Positions 1-9,545 of a DNA stretch of 64,000 bases are shown here, piece by piece (the first letter of the stretch is position 1; each line of letters begins with the position of its first letter). The DNA is from Thermoplasmata archaeon (GTDB lineage Archaea; Thermoplasmatota; Thermoplasmata; Methanomassiliicoccales; Methanomethylophilaceae). The stretch covers positions 18,257 to 82,256 of the forward strand of contig SUST01000008.1 in the NCBI GenBank assembly GCA_015063285.1, in the 5' to 3' direction. The notes beneath the pieces were generated by a model. That model saw only the letters and a program-made list of their open reading frames with translations. It was not told where the DNA came from and ran no database searches. A program made the position numbers and the translations under genes.

Positions 1-1
1 C

Positions 2-1684
2 CGCAGGAGCGAGATCTCGGCAGTGATGCTTGCCACTGCAGCCCTGATAGCAGGACTCATTCTCGGCGAGTACATAATCGCGGCTGAGATTGCAATAGTG
101 ATAGCCATCGGAAGCCTTTTGGAGACCGTGGTGGCTGACCATGCCACATCCAGCATTCAAGCTCTCGGTAAGGTGAAGACGCAAAGGGCTCACGTGATAA
201 ACGGGAACAATATCTACAACCTTCCTCTCGAAGACGTCAGAGTCGGTAAGCACATCCGCGTCTATCCAGGTGAGATAATACCCCTAGATGGTATAATCAT
301 CCAAGGGGACACTTCCGTTGACAAATCGATTATGACCGGCGAGTCCATCCCTGTCGACGCTGGTATAGGTGATGAAGTGTTCTCAGGCACCTGCAACCTC
401 AACGGGACCATCGATGTAGAGGTCACCAGATGTGATGCGGACGGCATGCTAGGTCACATGTCGTCTCTGCTCAAATATGCCGATGCAGGAAAGAACAGGA
501 TAGTTGGAGCAGCCGACAGGTGGGCAAAGTACATTCTTGTGGTTGCAGCCGTTCTGACCGTCGGTACCTGCCTGATCACAGATGACCTGCGCCGCGGAAT
601 GACCATCATGATGGTCCTGTGTCCCTGTGCATTCGTCCTGGCTACCCCTGCCGGAATCATGGCGGCCGCCATGAACATGGATAAGAACAACGTTCTTCTG
701 AAGGAACCTTCTTCGATCGAAGGGATGAACAAAGTGGACATGATCCTCTTCGACAAGACCGGCACTCTGACCTCTGGAGTCATCCATTCCCTTGGATTCA
801 CAAACGTTTCAGAAGATATGTCCTCTGAGAGAATAGTAGGACTCGTTGCATCGCTGGAATCCCGTTCTGAGCATCCACTTGGGATGGCCATCTCAGCGGA
901 TTACGAACAGATCGGACATGTCGAAGAATTCACGGACATACCTGGAAAGGGTGTGAAGGGAATCGTTGACGGCATCCGCATAGCGGCCGGGAACGCCGAC
1001 CTCATGTCTTCCGAATCACCGATAGGGTTAGAGAATGCCATGGCGGCTACGAAGGAATCTTCCTGCACCATAGTGTATATAGGTATCGACGACAGATGCG
1101 TCGGATTCTTCAGTCTTGAGGACACTTTGAAAGAATGCGCACATTCCACCGTAGAGGAATTGGAGGGAGAGGGACTCAATACCGTCATGCTCACAGGGGA
1201 CAGCAAGGTCGTGGCCCAGAAGACCGCAGATCGCTTGGGGATCGATCTCATCGTTTGGGATTGCAAACCGGAGACCAAACTCAGTTCCGTGGAAGAGTTC
1301 GAAAGGACCGGCCGCACATGCATGCTCGGAGACGGTATGAACGACGCTCCGTCGTTGGGAAGAGCGACCGTCGGAGTATCGATGGGGATCATGGGCAACG
1401 ATGTGTCCGTGAAGGCATCGGACATTGTGCTGCTGAATGATGACATCTCGAAGATCCCGGGAGTCTACAGGCTGTGCAAACGTTCCGTGAAGACGATATT
1501 TGCCAGCGTCATAATCGCAATGATCATCAGCGTCGCAGGTGCGGTCTTGGCCATATCGGGAACTGTGGACCCAATCATGGTCTCAACGGTGCACATCACC
1601 AGCTCCGGCATAGTGATGCTGGCCGCATCGACGCTGCTCTGGGCGAAGATATGGTCTCCCGAATATCAGGGCAAGAATCAATAA
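2..1684 (+). CDS. P1B-type heavy-metal-translocating ATPase, 5' truncated by window edge
   Basis: This is the C-terminal part of a membrane ATPase that pumps transition-metal ions using an aspartyl-phosphate intermediate. The frame is open to the first base of the window, so the true start and any N-terminal metal-binding domain lie outside. Visible in order are a transmembrane pair ending in SLLE, the actuator motif TGES, the membrane metal-site motif CPC inside MMVLCPCAFVLATP, the phosphorylation motif DKTGTLT, and the hinge motif GDGMNDAP. A final hydrophobic pair ends the protein. The CPC motif places it in the P1B group (Cu, Zn/Cd or related metals), but the metal cannot be decided from sequence alone. 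The stop is TAA; a methyltransferase gene follows after 21 nt on the same strand. Confidence 0.93.
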   Translation, partial: RRSEISAVMLATAALIAGLILGEYIIAAEIAIVIAIGSLLETVVADHATSSIQALGKVKTQRAHVINGNNIYNLPLEDVRVGKHIRVYPGEIIPLDGIIIQGDTSVDKSIMTGESIPVDAGIGDEVFSGTCNLNGTIDVEVTRCDADGMLGHMSSLLKYADAGKNRIVGAADRWAKYILVVAAVLTVGTCLITDDLRRGMTIMMVLCPCAFVLATPAGIMAAAMNMDKNNVLLKEPSSIEGMNKVDMILFDKTGTLTSGVIHSLGFTNVSEDMSSERIVGLVASLESRSEHPLGMAISADYEQIGHVEEFTDIPGKGVKGIVDGIRIAAGNADLMSSESPIGLENAMAATKESSCTIVYIGIDDRCVGFFSLEDTLKECAHSTVEELEGEGLNTVMLTGDSKVVAQKTADRLGIDLIVWDCKPETKLSSVEEFERTGRTCMLGDGMNDAPSLGRATVGVSMGIMGNDVSVKASDIVLLNDDISKIPGVYRLCKRSVKTIFASVIIAMIISVAGAVLAISGTVDPIMVSTVHITSSGIVMLAASTLLWAKIWSPEYQGKNQ

Positions 1685-1705
1685 GCGGGCGGTACATCCA
1701 CCATC

Positions 1706-2278
1706 ATGGAATACGATCCCGAGATACGCATCGAGAGCGACCCCGACGTCTATCCGCCTTCGGACGACAGCATCCTCTTCATCCAATCGTTGGATGTGAA
1801 GGAAGGGGAGAAGGTACTCGAGATCGGATGCGGTTCGGGAGTGGTCTCCATACACTGCGCCAAGAACGGATGCGATGTCACCTGCGGCGACATAAACCCG
1901 AAGGCCGTGGAGCTGACAAGGAGGAACGCTGAACTGAACGGCGTATCGCTGGATGTCCATGAGACCGACGTCTATTCCGATATCAAAGACAGGTTCGATA
2001 CCATCTTATTCAACCTGCCTTACCTTCCCGTCGATGAGGACGGCCTCTTGGCAAGGTCTTGGTCTGGAGGGCCTGACGGACTAGGTCCCCTCCCCGACCT
2101 CCTTGAAGGAGCGCCGGAGCACCTGACGGGAAACGGCAGGATAGTTATCGTCATCTCTTCCCTGATGGACACCCAGGCTCTCTGGGACCTCCTGGATAGA
2201 TATGAAGTATCGACATTGGGTGAGCTCAAACTGTTCTTCGAGAAACTAGCCGTATTGCAGATCAAATCAAAAGCGTGA
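1706..2278 (+). CDS. HemK2/PrmC-like SAM-dependent methyltransferase
   Basis: The 190-residue protein is a class I methyltransferase. The SAM-binding glycine motif EIGCGSGVVS lies near residues 40-50 and the catalytic-loop motif NLPYLP near residue 105. This variant of NPPY, together with the short length and lack of an N-terminal helical domain, fits the archaeal HemK2/Mtq2-like group. Known members methylate a glutamine in the release factor aRF1, usually with the partner Trm112; that role is inferred here. It follows the metal ATPase by 21 nt, so the two may be cotranscribed. No clear Shine-Dalgarno sequence precedes the ATG. Confidence 0.8.
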   Translation: MEYDPEIRIESDPDVYPPSDDSILFIQSLDVKEGEKVLEIGCGSGVVSIHCAKNGCDVTCGDINPKAVELTRRNAELNGVSLDVHETDVYSDIKDRFDTILFNLPYLPVDEDGLLARSWSGGPDGLGPLPDLLEGAPEHLTGNGRIVIVISSLMDTQALWDLLDRYEVSTLGELKLFFEKLAVLQIKSKA

Positions 2279-2369
2279 ATGATTCGTTCTACTAATCACT
2301 GGTCTGGATGACATAGTGATCCTCAACAATGGACAGTCTGGTACAGTGATAGCGAGGTGAGAACACACA

Positions 2370-3490
2370 TCAGGATTGTGAGATCTTCGTCCTCACATTG
2401 TCTCTGATATCCTCAGGTACTAATGCCAAGGCATCATCGAGTGTCCAGCCTTTCTCAACAAGCGTTTGTACAGTCTTCAAGTAATCCTCAACCTTCTGCT
2501 GTACTTGTTGCTGTACCTGTTGCTGTACCTGATCGGAAGTGAACAGCCCATTCTCTTCCATATAATCCTACATGCGATCGCACATTATCTCTTCGTCCAA
2601 TGTTGTATCATCGATGATCATGGAAAGCTTAGTCACCCCTTTGATTAGATATTCTGATTTCTCAATATTATAGTATTCTCCTAGAAGTCTGATACGTTCA
2701 GAAGCATCGATATTCCTTGTAAATAGGATATTTAACAGGCCCAACATACCATCTTTGAAGTCAAATCTATCGCCTATGTTAACCTCTATGATTTCCATCA
2801 GATTACAATTGCTGTCGTTTGAAGTGTTATTCCCATAAATTGTATCTGCTACCATATGATGCCTGACTATCGAATTCATAGAATCCTTACGGGAGAAAGC
2901 ATCAACCAGATACTATACACCTTATTCATCTTCTCATAATGCTCACCCTTGAAGTATTTGCCCTTCTGGTCATGGATCATAGTTGAAGTGTAGTACAAGG
3001 CACGGTTTCCCATAGGGTAGCCAAGTCTCCTCTTTGCCTGTCCCTCCAAATTAACTTCAATGTTTATAGGTTGATTTCCAGGTATCCTCAATTCAAATAG
3101 AACATCAAGCCTTATCCCTGAGCCGTCAGGAGTTGGCAATTCCTGCTCCAACTTAATGATTCTATCCCCTTCCTTCTCCAACGGAAGATAACTTTTGATC
3201 ACTTCCGGTTCAAGACCATTCAGTTCGGTAATAAGCGGACCTAACGTGTGCGATAATATATCGGCCAGAGACATTACTTCTTTGAAAGCATTGTCTAATT
3301 TGTTATTCCTCAGTGTTTCCTTTTCATCAATACTGTCATTTCCCACTACCATTCTCGCAACTCCGAAGAATCGTTGGGAGATGATGCTATAATGCCATAT
3401 TAGATTGTGAGCCGACATTCTAAGGTCTAGGGATGTGTGGTGAATACAGAAAAATATGCCTCCGGTCACCCGGAGGCTTTGTAGTTTCAA
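2370..3490 (-). pseudogene. Rpn/PD-(D/E)XK nuclease family putative transposase, broken by a frameshift and an amber codon
   Basis: Three consecutive minus-strand pieces form one protein of the Rpn (recombination-promoting nuclease, 'PD-(D/E)XK nuclease family transposase') type. The first piece (3490 to 2876) holds the nuclease region, with the LDVLFEL and NIEV segments and a KVYSIW motif typical of the family. The frame then shifts near 2876-2890: the original frame ends in TGA and the family-like sequence continues in another frame as RKDSMNSIV. At 2570-2568 this second frame meets an in-frame TAG followed directly by DYMEENGLF and a glutamine-rich VQQQVQQQVQQK coil. The start is uncertain; MSAHNL or MVVGND are plausible. 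With both a frameshift and an amber codon, decay is the simplest reading, although TAG alone could be pyrrolysine. Confidence 0.7.
3450..3477 (-). terminator. Hairpin terminator downstream of gatE
   Basis: An inverted repeat GCCTCCGG-TCAC-CCGGAGGC (3458-3477) lies just beyond the gatE stop. Read on the minus strand the stem is followed by ATATTTTTC, a U-rich tract. The perfect 8-bp GC-rich stem with a 4-nt loop supports a terminator for the gatD-gatE transcript. Confidence 0.6.
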
Positions 3491-5355
3491 AGGACTTTCT
3501 TGATGGCTTCGGAAAGAAGCTGGTTGGCCTGCTTTCCGTCGATCTTTCCCCTCAGTGCACCCATGACTGGGCCCATGAGTCCACCGATCGCCGCCATGCC
3601 CTTCTCCTTGACGAAGTCGATACGCTCATTGACGATCTGCTCGATGATCTTCCTGGCCTCATCAGAGTCGACTGCCTCCAATCCGAGCTTCTTGATTGCT
3701 GCCTCGGCATCGGTGCCGTTGGCCATCTCCCTCAGTAATTTGGGCAGAGCCTCCTTCGCGAAGCGGTTCTGCTTGAGCATATCGAACACTTGGATGAGGT
3801 CGTCATCGGTGAGAGCGGTAGTGTCGATTCCGTCGTGCTCCATCTCGCTGTAGATGTTGAGGAACACCGTTGCGGCTACCGTAGCGAGGTCCTTGTTGCC
3901 TGATATGATCTTCTCGAAGCTCTCGTCATAGGACTCCCTGACAAGCTGCCTTGCCTGCTGGGCGTTGATTCCGTAGTCCTTCACGAGCCTCTCCTGGATC
4001 TGCTCGGGGAACTCCGGCATGTTGGCCTTGATCCTGTCCAGCCTCTCCTGCATGATGGTGATCGGAGGGACATCGGTCTCGGGATACATCCTGGCGGCTC
4101 CCGGCAGAGGCCTGGAGTACTTGGTGGTACCGTCTGGAAGCGGGTCCCTTGTCTCTTCGGGAACACCGATAAGACCCTGGTTGGCCCTTCCTACGGCGAC
4201 CTCCAATGCCTCAGTGGCCTTCTTCTCCTTCGCTGCGCAGATGACGAATGCATCGAACTCCCCGGTCATTCCGAGGTAGTTCCTCAGCTCGTCGACGTAC
4301 ATCTGCTCGATGCCGTAGTTAGGCAGCTCATCCGAATGGAAGATTCCCTTGACGCCTTTGGTCCTTGCGTATCCAGCCATCTCGGAACCGAGCCTGAGGG
4401 TCTTGTTATCACCGTTCATGACACCGGCGAATCCGGGAAGCCTTACGGCGATGACCTTTCCCTTGTCGTCCAGTGCGCCCTTGATGACCTTGGACTCGCA
4501 CGTCTTGAAGATCTCGGTCACATCGACTGGTTCGAAGGGAACGGCCTTCGTTCCCCTATCCCTCAGGATATCCCTGACGCGGATGAGCATCTTCTGCCTG
4601 TTGACCTCGTTCCTTACGTAATCGGGAATGAGCTTCAAGTCTCCGACTCCCTTGAGCTCGATACGTGCTCCGCCGGGGATTGAGATGTTGAGGTCCTGAC
4701 GTATGGTTCCCAGTCCTCTCTTGACCCTCCTGGTGGCCCTGAGCAGGGTACCGAGTCTGAATGCGACCTCCATGACCTCTTCAGGTGTCCTCATGTCTGG
4801 TCCGGTTGCGACCTCGATCAGAGGTATTCCCAAACGATCGGTCCTCCAGAGGACCTCGCTGGTGTTCGCCTCGACCTTACGGCTTGCATCCTCTTCCAGA
4901 CAGACGGACAGAATCGAAATCTTCCTGTCGCCGACATCGACGGAACCGTCTGTGGCGATCAGTGCCGTCCTCTGGAAACCGGATGTGTCCGATCCGTCGA
5001 CGACGATCTTCCTCATGTAGTGGATCTCATCTATGATGTTCGCTCCGAGCATCTCGGAGAATGTGAGCGCGATGTCCATCGCATCCGGATTGCACTCGTG
5101 CGGGGGCTCTTCGTCCAACTCGACGAGACAAGAGGATCCCTGACAGCACTGGTATCTGTAACCCAGGTGCTTCTGGAACTGCATGAGCGCCGCTCTGTCG
5201 ATCTCTCCCATCTCGGATGTGGTGGGCCTCTGCCTCCTGTAGATGGCCCCGGTCCCCTCCTCGTGGAGTACGCTGTCGCATGAGCAGAACAGCTTCTTTG
5301 TATCGAGCTGCTGGTGGATCTCGATACCACACATCATCTCGTAATCCTCAGACAT
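3487..5355 (-). CDS. gatE: Glu-tRNA(Gln) amidotransferase subunit E
   Basis: The 622-residue protein is the tRNA-binding and kinase subunit of the archaeal GatDE enzyme, which converts Glu-tRNA(Gln) to Gln-tRNA(Gln). It begins with the GatB/GatE signature (CGIEIHQQLDTKKLFC) and carries the conserved cradle region with an inserted AspRS-like domain (LGSEMAGYART, SDELPNYG). The C-terminal tail domain starts near residue 480. Length matches archaeal GatE. It overlaps the 3' end of gatD by 8 nt, so the two subunits are translationally coupled, as is usual. GatDE is found only in archaea, which is a strong marker for the window. Confidence 0.97.
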   Translation of the reverse strand: MSEDYEMMCGIEIHQQLDTKKLFCSCDSVLHEEGTGAIYRRQRPTTSEMGEIDRAALMQFQKHLGYRYQCCQGSSCLVELDEEPPHECNPDAMDIALTFSEMLGANIIDEIHYMRKIVVDGSDTSGFQRTALIATDGSVDVGDRKISILSVCLEEDASRKVEANTSEVLWRTDRLGIPLIEVATGPDMRTPEEVMEVAFRLGTLLRATRRVKRGLGTIRQDLNISIPGGARIELKGVGDLKLIPDYVRNEVNRQKMLIRVRDILRDRGTKAVPFEPVDVTEIFKTCESKVIKGALDDKGKVIAVRLPGFAGVMNGDNKTLRLGSEMAGYARTKGVKGIFHSDELPNYGIEQMYVDELRNYLGMTGEFDAFVICAAKEKKATEALEVAVGRANQGLIGVPEETRDPLPDGTTKYSRPLPGAARMYPETDVPPITIMQERLDRIKANMPEFPEQIQERLVKDYGINAQQARQLVRESYDESFEKIISGNKDLATVAATVFLNIYSEMEHDGIDTTALTDDDLIQVFDMLKQNRFAKEALPKLLREMANGTDAEAAIKKLGLEAVDSDEARKIIEQIVNERIDFVKEKGMAAIGGLMGPVMGALRGKIDGKQANQLLSEAIKKVL

Positions 5356-6643
5356 CGATGGTCCTCCTGTCGCTCATCTCGCCTGCAAGAGGCGTCATCA
5401 TGACTTTCTTCGCCTCTTCGGGAGAAGAAGTGTTGGCCAGAGCCCACATGAGTTTCACGTAGGCGGTCTCGGGGAGCATATCCCAAACCGTAATCACTCC
5501 TGCTGAAAGCATGTCCCTTCCGGTGTTGTAGACGTTCAGGTTCGTCCTTCCGTTGAGGCACTGGGAGGTCATGACTATGACCGTTCCGTTGTCGCATGCC
5601 TTCTTCAGAAGAGGGACCATGTTGGAGTTCACGTGTCCCAATCCGGAACCGGCTATGACAATCCCTTTGGACTTCATGAAGATGTCCTCGAACAGCGCGG
5701 GATCCATACCAGGATAGTACTGGAGCAGAACGCATGACTTCTCCATGGCGTTCTTCACCGTGACCTCTCCGGAGGTCACATCGTGACCCTCGATATGCAT
5801 GTCTATCTTCCCGTCCTTGTCTATGTGTGCGACGGGCAGCACGTTGATGGAGTGGAATGCATCACGCCTGGAGGTGTGCATCTTCCTTACCCTTGTACCG
5901 ATGTGGACTGCGAAGGAATCATCTCCGGAGGTGTCATGCATGATGACGTATACTCCGGACTTCTTTCCCTTGACGCAGAACCTGGCGCATGCCATCAGAT
6001 TGCTGGATGCATCTGAGGAGGGACGGTCGGACGATCTCTGCGCACCGACCAATACGACCGGTTTCGGAACATCTCCGAGCATGAACGACAGTGCGGCAGC
6101 GGTGTATCCCATGGTATCAGTTCCGTGGGGGATGATTATACCGTCGGCTCCGTTGTCGATCTGCTTCTTGACCTCGTCGGCCAGCTGCTGCCAGTGGTCG
6201 ACATCCATGTTCTCCGAGAATATGGAGAAGAGAACGGTCGCATCCACATTGGCGATCTCCCTGATCTCGGGGACCGCGTTGACCATGTCCGATGTGGACA
6301 ATGCGGGGTGAACCGCTCCGGTCCTGTAATCCACATAGGATGCGATAGTTCCTCCGGTACCGATGAGCACAAGCTTGGGGAGTCCCTTCTGGAATTCCAC
6401 TGGAGTCTCCTTCCTGACCCTCTCCACGGGCTTCTCAAGGACTTCGATCTTGGTCTCGGGTGTGATCCTGATACCGACGTTGTATCCGCTCTTGACCTTG
6501 ATGATCAGTACGTCGGGTGCGCTGAACTCGTGGTGGGGCATCAGTGTTCCCACGGAGTTCCTGCCATCCTTGGTGACGGATAACTTGGACCCCTCGACTG
6601 CGCCGAGGGCTTCCAGCTGCTTTGAAAGCGAATCTGAGTACAT
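5348..6643 (-). CDS. gatD: Glu-tRNA(Gln) amidotransferase subunit D
   Basis: This subunit is the type I asparaginase-like component that releases ammonia from glutamine or asparagine for GatE. The L-asparaginase motif GTGGTIAS and the second active-site motif HGTDTMGYTA are present. I start it at ATG 6643 (MYSDSLSKQL), giving 431 residues, rather than at an upstream in-frame ATG at 6721, because a TATA-like AATATATTTTA lies at 6684-6674 and would fall inside the longer reading frame. The N-terminal beta-barrel domain (residues about 10-80) is typical of GatD. It is the first gene of the gatD-gatE pair and is divergent from hypB. Confidence 0.95.
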   Translation of the reverse strand: MYSDSLSKQLEALGAVEGSKLSVTKDGRNSVGTLMPHHEFSAPDVLIIKVKSGYNVGIRITPETKIEVLEKPVERVRKETPVEFQKGLPKLVLIGTGGTIASYVDYRTGAVHPALSTSDMVNAVPEIREIANVDATVLFSIFSENMDVDHWQQLADEVKKQIDNGADGIIIPHGTDTMGYTAAALSFMLGDVPKPVVLVGAQRSSDRPSSDASSNLMACARFCVKGKKSGVYVIMHDTSGDDSFAVHIGTRVRKMHTSRRDAFHSINVLPVAHIDKDGKIDMHIEGHDVTSGEVTVKNAMEKSCVLLQYYPGMDPALFEDIFMKSKGIVIAGSGLGHVNSNMVPLLKKACDNGTVIVMTSQCLNGRTNLNVYNTGRDMLSAGVITVWDMLPETAYVKLMWALANTSSPEEAKKVMMTPLAGEMSDRRTIDV

Positions 6644-6673
6644 GCTGTTCGGGAAACGATATCCGTGACTGTC

Positions 6674-6684
6674 TAAAATATATT
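6674..6684 (-). promoter_or_regulatory. TATA box of gatDE
   Basis: The minus strand reads AATATATTTTA about 36 nt before the gatD ATG at 6643. This predicts a leader of about 10 nt and decides the gatD start. Confidence 0.5.
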
Positions 6685-6730
6685 GCGTGCGCGGGGGCGC
6701 TGTGAGAGCTTCCGTACGCAATAGTTACCC

Positions 6731-6738
6731 TTATTATC
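6731..6738 (+). promoter_or_regulatory. TATA-like box of hypB
   Basis: TTATTATC is centred about 26 nt before the hypB ATG at 6760, the spacing expected for a leaderless archaeal transcript. No ribosome-binding site is seen between it and the ATG. Confidence 0.45.
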
Positions 6739-6759
6739 AGACAAGGGATATGACCAGAC

Positions 6760-7410
6760 ATGCACATAGTCCAGCCCGGAATGGAGATTGACGTTCTGAA
6801 AGAGAACGCCAAACTGGCCCACGAAAATTATCGCAAGCTCAAGGAGCACAAGATCAGATCCGTCGATTTCATGGGATCGATAGGTGCGGGAAAGACCGCC
6901 CTCATCATCAAATTGGCCGAGAAACTCAGGGCGAAGGGTGTCCGCGTATGCGCCATAGCGGGAGACGTCACCGGAGTGGATGACTACACTAGGTTCGAGA
7001 AATCCGGACTGAAGGCATTCAACTGCAACACCAAGAAGGAATGCCACCTGGACGCCCATCTGGTCAGGCACACTCTGGATGAGATAAATCTGGACGACTA
7101 TGATGTGGTCTTCATCGAGAACGTGGGCAACCTCGTATGCCCGGCTGACTTCCCCCTGGGAACGGATTACAGAGTTGTGGTCATCTCCACCACGGAGGGC
7201 GACGACATGGTCAGGAAGCATCACGACATCTTCCTCCATTCGGACATCGCCATCCTCAACAAGATGGACATATGCGATGCGGTCGGTGTGGACCCCGATG
7301 TCATCGCAAGCGACTACAACAAGCTCACGGGCGGGCTGAAGAACATCTACAAATGCAGCGTCAGGAAGGACGAGGGTCTGGACGAGATCCTGGCAGCTTT
7401 GAATCTCTGA
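6760..7410 (+). CDS. hypB: Hydrogenase nickel incorporation GTPase HypB
   Basis: HypB is a SIMIBI-class GTPase that, with HypA, delivers nickel to [NiFe]-hydrogenase precursors. The P-loop GSIGAGKT is near residue 40. The metal and switch regions follow as IAGDVTGVDDYTRF and NCNTKKECHLD, then FIENVGNLVCPADF and the NKMD base-recognition motif. The length of 216 residues is normal for HypB without the histidine-rich N-terminal stretch. No hydrogenase structural gene is in the window. It sits 8 nt upstream of purD and is probably cotranscribed with purD and truA. Confidence 0.95.
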   Translation: MHIVQPGMEIDVLKENAKLAHENYRKLKEHKIRSVDFMGSIGAGKTALIIKLAEKLRAKGVRVCAIAGDVTGVDDYTRFEKSGLKAFNCNTKKECHLDAHLVRHTLDEINLDDYDVVFIENVGNLVCPADFPLGTDYRVVVISTTEGDDMVRKHHDIFLHSDIAILNKMDICDAVGVDPDVIASDYNKLTGGLKNIYKCSVRKDEGLDEILAALNL

Positions 7411-7418
7411 GGGATAGA

Positions 7419-8741
7419 ATGAAGGTATTGGCAGTAGGCGGAGGCGGAAGGGAACATGCGGCAGTGGAAGCACTGTACAGATCTGGAGCGGAGATATACT
7501 CTGTCATGAAGAATGCGAATCCCGGAATAATCGCGAGATCGAAGAAGCACCTGCTCTGCAGCGAGAAGGACCTGGACAAGGTCTGTGCTTTCGCCAAGGA
7601 GAACGGTGTCGAGCTCGCCTACATCGGACCGGAGGCACCGTTGGAAGTTGGGATCGTCGATGCTCTCGAGGCAATCGGCGTGAAATGCGCAGCACCCACG
7701 AAAGCGGCCGCAAGGATAGAGACCTCCAAGACATTCATGAGGGAACTCGTGGACAAGTACAAGATCGAGGGCAACCTGGGATTCGCCCACTTCGACAACG
7801 CAAAGGATGCCGAGGCATACCTGAAGACCATCGACCACGAGATCGTTGTCAAACCCGTAGGACTCACAGGCGGTAAAGGGGTCAAGGTCCAGGGAGAGCA
7901 CCTGCACAACATGCAGGAGACCATGGAATACATCAACGAGATCTTCGATGCGAACATCGGAGGAGCCGGTGTCATCCTCGAGGAGAAGGCCGTCGGTGAG
8001 GAGTTCACGCAGATGGCATTCGTCGACGGTAAAAAGATCGTCCCCATGCCCCTCGTGCAGGACCACAAGAGGGCCTACGAAGGCGATGTAGGGCCGAACA
8101 CCGGAGGAATGGGCTCCTACAGCGACAACGACCATCTCCTACCCTTCATAACGGCTTCCGAAAGGCAGGCTGCCATCGAGATCATCCAATCCGTCATCGA
8201 TGCGATGGCAAAGGAGGGATGCCCCTACCGCGGACCCATCTACGGACAGTTCATGCTCACCGTGAACGGACCGAAGATCATCGAGTTCAACGCAAGGTTC
8301 GGAGACCCCGAGGCGATGAACGTCCTCACCGCTTTGGAGTCCAGCTTCCAGGACATATGCTGGCAGATGGCAACTGGAACACTGAGAGACGATGTGAAGT
8401 TCTTCAACAAGGCGACCGTCTGCAAGTACATCGTACCCAAGGGATACGGGGTGAAATCCGAATCCGGACACGAGATCACGGTTGACGAGGAAGGAGTGAA
8501 GAATTCCGGTGCAGTGATCTACTACGCCAACGTGGACCAGAAGGACGGTAAGCTCGTCACAGGAACATCCAGGTCCATCGGGGTAGTCGGTATCGGAAAG
8601 GACATAGAGGAGGCCGAGCAGAACTGCGAGAAGGCGGTACAGTACATCAAGTGCGATGCCATCTTCATGCGTCACGATATCGGCACCAGGGCCCTCGTCC
8701 AGAAGAGGGTCGACCATATGAAGGAACTCCGTTCGGCATGA
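7419..8741 (+). CDS. purD: Phosphoribosylamine--glycine ligase
   Basis: PurD (GARS) joins glycine to phosphoribosylamine, the second step of de novo purine synthesis. The protein of 440 residues starts with the Rossmann-like motif MKVLAVGGGGREHA, a hallmark of PurD, followed by an ATP-grasp domain with GLTGGKGVKV and the metal and substrate segments FNARFGDPE and GPNTGGMGSY. The start at 7419 follows the hypB stop by 8 nt; a longer in-frame reading extends back into hypB but has no family similarity. The 3' end overlaps truA by 4 nt (ATGA). Confidence 0.97.
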   Translation: MKVLAVGGGGREHAAVEALYRSGAEIYSVMKNANPGIIARSKKHLLCSEKDLDKVCAFAKENGVELAYIGPEAPLEVGIVDALEAIGVKCAAPTKAAARIETSKTFMRELVDKYKIEGNLGFAHFDNAKDAEAYLKTIDHEIVVKPVGLTGGKGVKVQGEHLHNMQETMEYINEIFDANIGGAGVILEEKAVGEEFTQMAFVDGKKIVPMPLVQDHKRAYEGDVGPNTGGMGSYSDNDHLLPFITASERQAAIEIIQSVIDAMAKEGCPYRGPIYGQFMLTVNGPKIIEFNARFGDPEAMNVLTALESSFQDICWQMATGTLRDDVKFFNKATVCKYIVPKGYGVKSESGHEITVDEEGVKNSGAVIYYANVDQKDGKLVTGTSRSIGVVGIGKDIEEAEQNCEKAVQYIKCDAIFMRHDIGTRALVQKRVDHMKELRSA

Positions 8742-9517
8742 AGAGGGTCGTCGTCAAGATCGCCTACCTGGGCGAGGGTTTCAACGGTTCGCAGATACAG
8801 CCCACCGGAAGGACTGTTGAGTCGGAAGTCCTGAACAAGCTCATGCTTGTGACCAAGCTGACACCTGGAGAACTCGATCTGAAATTCTCGAGCCGCACAG
8901 ACAGGGGAGTGAACGCACTCGGCAACGCGATTAGCTTCAACTCTATGTTCACCAACAATTCCACCCTGCTCAGAGCCCTTAACGCTGTGGGCGGGGACAT
9001 CTTCTTCAGATCCGTCTGCGACGTACCCGATGATTTCAACGTACGCTTCGCAACTAGTAGGGTGTACAGATACATTCTCCCCGCCGAAGGCCTTGACATA
9101 GACCTCGCACTGGAATGCGCAGAGATATTCCTGGGAGAGCACGATTTCGCCAGGTTCTGCAAGCCCGATAACAAGCCTACGGTGGCGAATGTGGAAAGGA
9201 TCGACATAGACGTGCGCGGGGACATCATGATCCTGGAATTCGAAGCACGCTTCTTCCTATGGAATATGATCCGCAGGATAGTGGGCGCCATCGCTTCAGT
9301 AGCCGGGGGAATACATGACCTTGATGACGTCCACAGAGCTTTGGATGACCTCCAGGAGATAAACTTCGGTGTGGCAAGACCAGATGCACTCACGCTGTTG
9401 GATGTAAACTATGATTGGCTTTCATTCGAAGAGGTCGACAAATCGTTGTTTGAGGAGAGGAAAACAGAGGAATCCTTCGTTCAGGACCTCCGCAGAACAT
9501 TCTTCGAATCGTTATGA
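8738..9517 (+). CDS. truA: tRNA pseudouridine(38-40) synthase TruA
   Basis: TruA isomerises uridines 38-40 in the anticodon arm of many tRNAs. The catalytic aspartate lies in the motif SSRTDRGVNAL near residue 55. The later conserved segments FWNMIRR-like (FLWNMIRRIVGAI) and HDFARFCK are also present. The protein is 259 residues, close to the usual archaeal length. It is coupled to purD through an ATGA overlap; a start further upstream would lie inside purD and is not family-like. A hairpin follows the stop. Confidence 0.95.
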   Translation: MKRVVVKIAYLGEGFNGSQIQPTGRTVESEVLNKLMLVTKLTPGELDLKFSSRTDRGVNALGNAISFNSMFTNNSTLLRALNAVGGDIFFRSVCDVPDDFNVRFATSRVYRYILPAEGLDIDLALECAEIFLGEHDFARFCKPDNKPTVANVERIDIDVRGDIMILEFEARFFLWNMIRRIVGAIASVAGGIHDLDDVHRALDDLQEINFGVARPDALTLLDVNYDWLSFEEVDKSLFEERKTEESFVQDLRRTFFESL

Positions 9518-9520
9518 AAA

Positions 9521-9535
9521 AGGGGCAAAGCCCCT
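9521..9535 (-). terminator. Hairpin terminator between convergent genes
   Basis: AGGGGC-AAA-GCCCCT forms a 6-bp stem. On the minus strand it is followed by TTTTTC, so it fits termination of the surface-protein gene at 9546-10196. It also sits directly after the truA stop and could act in both directions. Confidence 0.6.
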
Positions 9536-9545
9536 AATTGGTTTA

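Noticed and set aside
2466..2540. Short tandem repeat that might be a CRISPR or minisatellite
   Set aside because: The repeat is the VQQQVQQQVQQK coding stretch of the Rpn-type protein. No spaced repeats of CRISPR type were seen anywhere in the window.
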